In this document: positions 58,871-64,000 of the stretch, in pieces
Layout of the letters: each line of letters starts with the position of its first letter
Numbering within the stretch: position 1 is the first letter of the stretch
Source of the DNA: Pedobacter frigiditerrae
GTDB taxonomy: Bacteria; Bacteroidota; Bacteroidia; Sphingobacteriales; Sphingobacteriaceae
DNA: 64,000 bases
Reading direction: 5' to 3'
Assembly: GCF_004331645.1 (NCBI RefSeq)
Contig: NZ_SJSK01000003.1
Span: forward strand, 496,301 to 560,300
Notes under the pieces: model-generated
Seen by the model: only the letters and a program-made list of their open reading frames with translations
The model's database searches: none
What the model was told of the DNA's origin: nothing
Position numbers and translations under genes: made by a program

Positions 58871-61156
58871 TTATGATTTTTTTGGTTTCGCCGACATATA
58901 AAAAGTCAATTTCCCTCCAGATGTGATATCACTATGCTTTATAAAAGGCTTAGTTAACTCTTTTCCATTTAATAAAACCCTTTGCACATATACATTTTTA
59001 TTACTTTGGTTGATAGCTTCTACAGTGAATGTTTTTCCATTTTCTAAATTTAAGCTGGCATTATTTACTGCTGGAGAACCTAATGCATATTCATCGCCAC
59101 CTGGCGAAACTGGATAAAAACCTAATGATGAAAACATAAACCAAGCACTCATCTGTCCACAATCATCATTTCCCCCTAGTCCATCTGGTGTTGGTTTGTA
59201 TTGCATTTTTAAGATATGACGAACTTGTGCTTGTGTTTTATAAGCTTGGTCTGTCCAGTTATACAAATACGCAATGTGATGCGCAGGCTCATTTCCATGT
59301 ACGTAACCGCCAATTATACCTTCACGAGTAATGTCTTCGGTATGTGCAAAAAACTCATCAGGTAAGTGCATGGTAAATAAAGTATCTAATCTGGTTGCAA
59401 ATTTCTTTTTACCGCCCATTGCTTCAATTAAACCAGCTGGGTCTTGTGGAACAAAGAAACTGTAATTCCAACTATTACCTTCAATAAAACCTTGTCCTTC
59501 AGTGTCTTTGCTATCAAATTTTTGCTTAAATGTTCCATCAGCCAATTTCGGACGCATAAAGCCAATAGAAGAATCGTAATTGTTTTTCCAGTTGCCAGAA
59601 CGTTTAATGAACTCATTGTAAACATCCATCCTATTTAACTTCTTAGCTATTTGAGCAATTGCCCAATCGTCATAGGCATATTCTAAGGTATTAGAAACAG
59701 ATACGCCACTTCGTTCGGCAGGGATGTAACCTAAATCCATATAATAACCAATGCCTTCGTAATTACGTTTTTTCGCAGTTGCTATACAGGCATCTAAAGC
59801 TTTGGCAGCATCGCCATTATAAACACCCTTAATTATCGCATCGGCCACAACAGAAACACTATGGTAGCCACTCATGCACCAATTATCATTTGCATAATGC
59901 GACCAAATCGGCAACATTTTTAAAGAATTTTGGTCGTAATGCGCCAACATAGACTTAACCATATCGTTATTACGCGCTGGCTGAATGATATTAAAAAATG
60001 GGTGTAATGCTCTATAAGTATCCCATAAAGAGAAAGTTGTGTAATTTGTAAAACCATTAGCGGTATGAACACCTTGGTCTAATCCTTTATATTGGCCGTT
60101 TACATCTGTATAAGTAGTTGGATTAATAAAAGCATGGTACATTGCGGTGTAAAAGTTAATTTTATCGTCTTCTGCAGCTGCAATGTTTATTTTATTTAAC
60201 TCTTTATTCCAGGTTGCTTGCGCTTGTGCTTTTACTTTATCAAAGTCAAACCCAGTAATTTCAGCACGCATATTTTCTAATGCGTTTTCTTGGCTAACTG
60301 GAGATAAAGCGAACTTGATTTTAATTTTTTCCCCTTCATTGGTATCAAAATCAAAGAACATTCTCACTTTTCTACCAGCTACTTCTGGGAAATTTTTACT
60401 TTGGTCAAACTTACCCCAGAAACCACGATACGCTTGACGGGCATCATAGTTTTTCTGTCCGTAGTTTTTGAAAGGTTTAGAGAAGCTCATTGCAAAATAA
60501 ACTGTACGTGTACGTGCCCAACCATAAGTCTGGCGATAACCAGTTACTAAAGTGTCATTTACTACGCGAACATAAGTCCAAACGGTTTTCTCATCATAGT
60601 TATAAATTCCAGCCATTAAATCTAAAATGATATGGCTTTGGTCTGATTTTGGAAAAGTATATTGATGCATGCCCACTCTGTTTGTTGCCGTCATTTCTGC
60701 AGTGATGTCGTCATCATCTAATTTCACTTTATAATATCCAGCTTCTGCCGTTTCATTAGCGTGAGAATAAGCAGAACGATAACCAGATTTGGTATTGCTC
60801 GCCGTACCAGGATTCATTTGTAGTTTACCTTGAGTTGGCATGATTAAAAAATCGCCTAAATCTGAGTGACCGGTCCCACTAAAGTGTGTATGACTAAAAC
60901 CTACAATGGTTTTGTCTTCATATTTATAACCAGCACAATATTTGTAAACATCACCATTATACTTTCCATTCATTTCATATGGAATGGTATCAGTTTCTGG
61001 ACTTAATTGAACAGCCCCAAAAGGAACAGTAGCACCCGGATAAGTATGTCCCATTTTTTCGGTACCGATTAACGGTTTAACATATTTAACCAAATTTTGC
61101 TGTGCATTTACTGCAACAGAAAAGAAAATTAGGCAATAGAAAAGAATGTGTCTCAT
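58871..61156 (-). CDS. GH92 family alpha-mannosidase
   Basis: A 761-residue exported glycoside hydrolase; the signal peptide ends SVAVNAQQ (about residue 20). The N-terminal beta domain (YVKPLIGTEKMGHTYPGATV, VGFSHTHFSGTGHSDLGDFL) and the helical catalytic domain (FSLWDTYRALHPFFNIIQ, GNDDCGQMSAWFMFSSLGFY) match GH92 of the calcium-dependent exo-alpha-mannosidases. GH92 members usually cleave alpha-1,2-, -1,3- or -1,6-mannose by an inverting mechanism. It is divergent from a LacI-family regulator 164 bp away, its probable regulator, although no SusC/SusD pair is here. Confidence 0.95.
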   Translation of the reverse strand: MRHILFYCLIFFSVAVNAQQNLVKYVKPLIGTEKMGHTYPGATVPFGAVQLSPETDTIPYEMNGKYNGDVYKYCAGYKYEDKTIVGFSHTHFSGTGHSDLGDFLIMPTQGKLQMNPGTASNTKSGYRSAYSHANETAEAGYYKVKLDDDDITAEMTATNRVGMHQYTFPKSDQSHIILDLMAGIYNYDEKTVWTYVRVVNDTLVTGYRQTYGWARTRTVYFAMSFSKPFKNYGQKNYDARQAYRGFWGKFDQSKNFPEVAGRKVRMFFDFDTNEGEKIKIKFALSPVSQENALENMRAEITGFDFDKVKAQAQATWNKELNKINIAAAEDDKINFYTAMYHAFINPTTYTDVNGQYKGLDQGVHTANGFTNYTTFSLWDTYRALHPFFNIIQPARNNDMVKSMLAHYDQNSLKMLPIWSHYANDNWCMSGYHSVSVVADAIIKGVYNGDAAKALDACIATAKKRNYEGIGYYMDLGYIPAERSGVSVSNTLEYAYDDWAIAQIAKKLNRMDVYNEFIKRSGNWKNNYDSSIGFMRPKLADGTFKQKFDSKDTEGQGFIEGNSWNYSFFVPQDPAGLIEAMGGKKKFATRLDTLFTMHLPDEFFAHTEDITREGIIGGYVHGNEPAHHIAYLYNWTDQAYKTQAQVRHILKMQYKPTPDGLGGNDDCGQMSAWFMFSSLGFYPVSPGGDEYALGSPAVNNASLNLENGKTFTVEAINQSNKNVYVQRVLLNGKELTKPFIKHSDITSGGKLTFYMSAKPKKS

Positions 61157-61263
61157 GTTTAAAAAGTAGTTTGATAATATCGAAAGTCTAAGGTATTAAT
61201 TTATTACTAAATCGTTTTATTAAATTTAATGTTTTTACGTAGTTGGTTGCAAATGTTACAAAT

Positions 61264-61274
61264 CCTAGTCTAGG
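61264..61274. promoter_or_regulatory. Perfect 11-bp palindrome, possible LacI operator
   Basis: CCTAGTCTAGG lies in the shared upstream region of the GH92 and LacI genes. It may be an operator; assigned only from symmetry and position. Confidence 0.35.
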
Positions 61275-61320
61275 CAATCATCTAAATGCTTATATTTAGC
61301 CCTGCAAGCATGACACTTAA

Positions 61321-62358
61321 ATGAACACAAATATTACCCTTCGTGATATTGCCAAAGCGCTAAATCTATCAATCTCTACGGTATCTAGGGCACTAACAGA
61401 TAGCTATCAAATTGGAGAAAAGACCAAGCAGGAAGTTTTGGCCTATGCAAAAGAACATCACTATGTGCCAAATAGAATGGCAAGGGGTTTAAAAGAAGGC
61501 AAAAGCAGATCTATTGGTGTGGTTGTTTGTTCTATTGACAACAATTTCATGGCACAAATGCTGGATGGTATTGACCAATATTGTTCGGAACATGACTACC
61601 AGCTTATCATGATGCAAAGCAAGGAACTATTCGAGCAAGAAAAGGCCAATGTTAACCTATTATATGCTGGTGGTATTGATGGTTTATTGATTTGCCCTTC
61701 TTATCAAACTACTGATTTTAGTTACCTTATTAATTTACAAGAATCTGGTTTGCCAGTTGTTTTATTTGATCGTTTGAGCAACCACATTGATACCCATAAG
61801 GTAGCAGTGGATAATTTTAAAGGCGCTTATGAGGCTACTCAACATTTAATTAATAATGGTTATCATGCCATTGCTCATCTCAATTGGAACACCCAATTAA
61901 GTACTGCTACCGAACGTTTTGAAGGTTATAAAAAGGCTTTAAAAGATGCAGGCATACCATTTAATAACGATTGGGTAAAATTTTGTGACACCTCAAATGC
62001 CGCTACATTAGACGAAGAGCTGGAAACAGCGATTGGTGAGTTAATGGCGCTCAAACAAGTTCCTAGAGCAATATTTACAGCAACCGACCTACTTAGCACT
62101 AAATGCTTAGAAATATTACGTAAATGTGGTCATCGCATTCCAGAAGATATTGCACTGGTTGGTTTTAGCAATACGGATCTTGCAGAAGTACTTAATCCCT
62201 CGTTAAGCACAATTCGCCAACCTTCTTTAGAAATTGGACGTTTAGCTGCTAAGCAATTGCTCTCGTTGATTTCTGACAGAAGGGCGACTGAGCACTTTGA
62301 AACTATCTTATTACCCACAGAATTACAAGTTAGAGCATCGAGCCAAAAAAGCAAATAG
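61321..62358 (+). CDS. LacI-family transcriptional regulator
   Basis: A 345-residue regulator. The N-terminal LacI HTH is TLRDIAKALNLSISTVSRAL, then the hinge and a periplasmic-binding-like effector domain (IGVVVCSIDNNFMAQMLDGI, GLLICPSYQT, PVVLFDRLSN) closing with a dimer surface. It is divergent from the GH92 mannosidase, so a mannose- or mannoside-responsive control of that gene is probable. Next downstream, after about 78 bp, is mnmA. Confidence 0.93.
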   Translation: MNTNITLRDIAKALNLSISTVSRALTDSYQIGEKTKQEVLAYAKEHHYVPNRMARGLKEGKSRSIGVVVCSIDNNFMAQMLDGIDQYCSEHDYQLIMMQSKELFEQEKANVNLLYAGGIDGLLICPSYQTTDFSYLINLQESGLPVVLFDRLSNHIDTHKVAVDNFKGAYEATQHLINNGYHAIAHLNWNTQLSTATERFEGYKKALKDAGIPFNNDWVKFCDTSNAATLDEELETAIGELMALKQVPRAIFTATDLLSTKCLEILRKCGHRIPEDIALVGFSNTDLAEVLNPSLSTIRQPSLEIGRLAAKQLLSLISDRRATEHFETILLPTELQVRASSQKSK

Positions 62359-62410
62359 CCTTTTTTACATTGTTCAGACTACCCTCTCCAATTAATTAAA
62401 CAAAAACCTG

Positions 62411-62418
62411 TATTTTTG
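62411..62418 (+). promoter_or_regulatory. Possible -7 element TATTTTTG of mnmA
   Basis: Fits TAnnTTTG and is 18 bp upstream of the mnmA ATG; no -33 TTG at standard spacing. Confidence 0.35.
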
Positions 62419-62436
62419 CATCCTTTAATTTAAGCA

Positions 62437-63528
62437 ATGAGTAAACACGGTAGAATTTTGGTTGCCATGAGTGGCGGGGTTGATAGTTCGGTTGCAGCAG
62501 TGATGTTGCACGAGCAAGGTTACGAAGTAATCGGCCTTACCATGAAGACCTGGGACTACGCCACCTCTGGTGGAAGTAGCAAAGAAACTGGTTGTTGCAG
62601 CTTAGATAGCATTAATGATGCTCGTACCTTAGCTGTAAACTATGGTTTTCCTCACTATATTTTAGATATCCGTGATGAATTTGGAGATTTTGTAATCGAT
62701 AATTTTGTAGACGAGTATTTGGCAGGGCGCACACCAAACCCTTGTGTTTTATGTAATACCCATATCAAGTGGGAAGCTTTATTAAAACGTGCCAACAAAC
62801 TAGATTGCGAATTTATTGCAACTGGTCACTATGCCAATATCCGTAAGCAAGACAGCGGACGTTACGTAATCTCTAAAGGTAAAGACGAGAACAAAGATCA
62901 ATCTTATGTGTTGTGGGGCGTTTCTCAAGAAAATTTATCTCGCACCAAATTCCCATTAGGCAGTTTTGCTAAGGCAGATATCCGCCAAATGGCATTAGAC
63001 ATGGGGCAAGAAGAATTAGCTAAAAAATCTGAGAGTTACGAAATATGCTTTGTTCCTGATAATGATTATAGAGCATTCTTAAAACACAAAGTGGAAGACT
63101 TGGAAGATAGAGTTGCGGGTGGAAACTTTGTGAATAGTCAGGGTATGATTATTGGCCAGCATAAAGGTTATCCATTTTACACTATTGGACAACGTAAAGG
63201 TTTAGGTGTTGCCTTTGGCGAGCCAATGTTTGTTACTCAAATTTTACCAGAAAGCAATACTGTTGTTTTAGGCAGAGCTGATGAATTGGAGCGAAAAGAA
63301 GCAATGGTTAGGAATATCAACTTGGTTAAATACGAGAATATTTACGAACCGATGGATAATGTGATTACTAAAATACGTTATAAAGATGCGGGTATGCTGA
63401 GTACAATTGTTCAAGAAAAAGACCAAATGAGGGTTGTTTTTGACCATAATGTATCTGCAATTGCACCAGGACAATCTGCTGTTTTTTATGAAGGCAATGA
63501 TTTGTTAGGTGGTGGTTTCTTGGTTTAA
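62437..63528 (+). CDS. mnmA: tRNA-specific 2-thiouridylase MnmA
   Basis: A 363-residue ATP-pyrophosphatase that installs the 2-thio group at U34 of tRNA-Lys, tRNA-Glu and tRNA-Gln. The PP-loop is AMSGGVDSSVAAVML (residues 10-24). The two catalytic cysteines are Cys106 (PCVLCNTHIKW) and Cys204 (SYEICFVPD), corresponding to Cys102 and Cys199 of E. coli MnmA. The rest includes the GQRKGLGVAFG and AVFYEGNDLLGGG tail. It would act on the tRNA-Lys(UUU) encoded at 24309 in this window. The gene is apparently monocistronic. Confidence 0.96.
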   Translation: MSKHGRILVAMSGGVDSSVAAVMLHEQGYEVIGLTMKTWDYATSGGSSKETGCCSLDSINDARTLAVNYGFPHYILDIRDEFGDFVIDNFVDEYLAGRTPNPCVLCNTHIKWEALLKRANKLDCEFIATGHYANIRKQDSGRYVISKGKDENKDQSYVLWGVSQENLSRTKFPLGSFAKADIRQMALDMGQEELAKKSESYEICFVPDNDYRAFLKHKVEDLEDRVAGGNFVNSQGMIIGQHKGYPFYTIGQRKGLGVAFGEPMFVTQILPESNTVVLGRADELERKEAMVRNINLVKYENIYEPMDNVITKIRYKDAGMLSTIVQEKDQMRVVFDHNVSAIAPGQSAVFYEGNDLLGGGFLV

Positions 63529-63795
63529 ACATTTTTACCACATAGGCAGATAGAAAATATAGGCTTATGATTATGTTTTCTAATGGTTAGCCAAAGATTA
63601 GCAGATTTTTTTTTACCACATAGACACATAGAAAACATAGGTTAGTATGTCGTTATTGGGAGAAACGAAGTGACGAAGCAATCTTTCCTGCTAAGAAGCC
63701 TTAATTAAATTCTAACAAAACTATACCTTGCAAATAGCAAACCTAGAAAGGAGATTGCTCTGTGAAAAACAGAGGCTCGCAATGACGAGTCCTAG
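63529..63795. other. Intergenic region with dispersed repeats
   Basis: 267 bp that include two copies of ACCACATAG..ACATAGAAAA-type phrases (about 63538 and 63614) and a 'AGGAGATTGCTCTGTG..CAATGACGAG' element. No gene supported. Confidence 0.6.
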
Positions 63796-64000
63796 CTAAG
63801 CATCTAACTTATTATTAATTAAATAAGGGGTGCCTACTTTCATTTTTTTGTTTTTGAAGGGTTCAAAATAATAATCAATTCTACCTAGGTTAATGCCGGC
63901 AAAACCAACTTGATTGACGGTAGTGATTTGACCGTCAAGATTTTTTACATCTTCAGGTACATCTAAAAAAGTGTGCGTGTGTCCACCAATAATTAAATCT
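63796..64000 (-). CDS. 5'-nucleotidase/metallophosphatase, C-terminal part (gene cut by window edge)
   Basis: A minus-strand frame open to the right edge; 68 residues are visible, ending in TAG at 63796. It reads DLIIGGHTHTFLDVPEDV, the GGHTHT motif of the calcineurin-type metallophosphatase fold, then NQVGFAGINLGRIDYYF, as in the bifunctional 2',3'-cyclic-nucleotide/5'-nucleotidase family. The N-terminus with the first metal motif lies beyond the window, so the enzyme type is not sure. Confidence 0.85.
   Translation of the reverse strand, partial: DLIIGGHTHTFLDVPEDVKNLDGQITTVNQVGFAGINLGRIDYYFEPFKNKKMKVGTPYLINNKLDA

Overview
The window looks like chromosome of a Bacteroidota bacterium close to Sphingobacteriaceae (Pedobacter-like). 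Supporting features are several secreted proteins ending their signal peptide in a '..FAQ' type cut site, an outer-membrane barrel with a carboxypeptidase-like N-domain, GH92, LytS/LytTR two-component pairs, TAnnTTTG-type -7 promoter elements (clear upstream of tRNA-Lys), a small Hc1-like H1 protein, and palindromic REP-like intergenic repeats of the CCTGCC..GGCAGG type. Gene names rest on motif recognition only; no database was searched.

Layout. 1-4.6 kb: hydroxyproline catabolism on the minus strand (4-hydroxyproline epimerase cut by the left edge, semialdehyde dehydrogenase, DapA-family deaminase, AraC regulator). 5-9.4 kb: aminopeptidase P, ribosome hibernation factor, a lone DUF4157 protein and a YD-repeat-like secreted protein in repeat-rich DNA. 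9.8-13.8 kb: defence island with an HNH nuclease, an unrecognised partner and an HpaII-type restriction enzyme plus C5-methyltransferase. 14.3-15.5 kb: gene-free DNA made of several different short words, most of them repeated at exactly 11 nt. 15.6-20.4 kb: BlaI repressor, BlaR1-like M56 protease and an outer-membrane beta-barrel, with two tandem palindromic operators. 20.4-22.4 kb: repeat-rich spacer and an IS110-family element whose transposase is frameshifted. 22.4-24.1 kb: alcohol dehydrogenase and GNAT.

24.3-36.1 kb: a tRNA-Lys gene followed by a putative integrated island. The 3' end of the tRNA recurs downstream and again at 35.86 kb, each time as part of a 158-bp unit that carries a terminator and a decayed integrase fragment. 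The island carries a thioredoxin fused to an outer-membrane barrel, an ECF sigma factor with a probable membrane partner, three TlpA-like thiol-disulfide proteins and a LytS/LytTR pair. 36.4-39.1 kb: membrane AraC regulator and a serine hydrolase. 39.2-42.7 kb: a tight operon with a beta-ketoacyl synthase III fused to a heme-oxygenase-like (diiron oxidase-type) domain, a fatty-acid hydroxylase-family protein and an unrecognised protein. 43-46.6 kb: a second LytS/LytTR pair whose sensor domain is a cysteine-less TlpA-like domain.

46.7-64 kb is mostly ordinary chromosome: degenerate M23 protein, ABM-fold protein, H1-like protein, cupin, MBL hydrolase, LD-carboxypeptidase, topoisomerase III, a polysaccharide-lyase-like lipoprotein, the ATP-grasp/alpha-E/transglutaminase cassette, GH92 with a divergent LacI regulator, mnmA, and the end of a metallophosphatase.

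Best candidates for something undescribed: the phased 11-nt arrays (14.35-15.46 kb), the TlpA-coupled LytS/LytTR systems, the KASIII-oxidase fusion operon, and the repeated att/integrase scars at tRNA-Lys.
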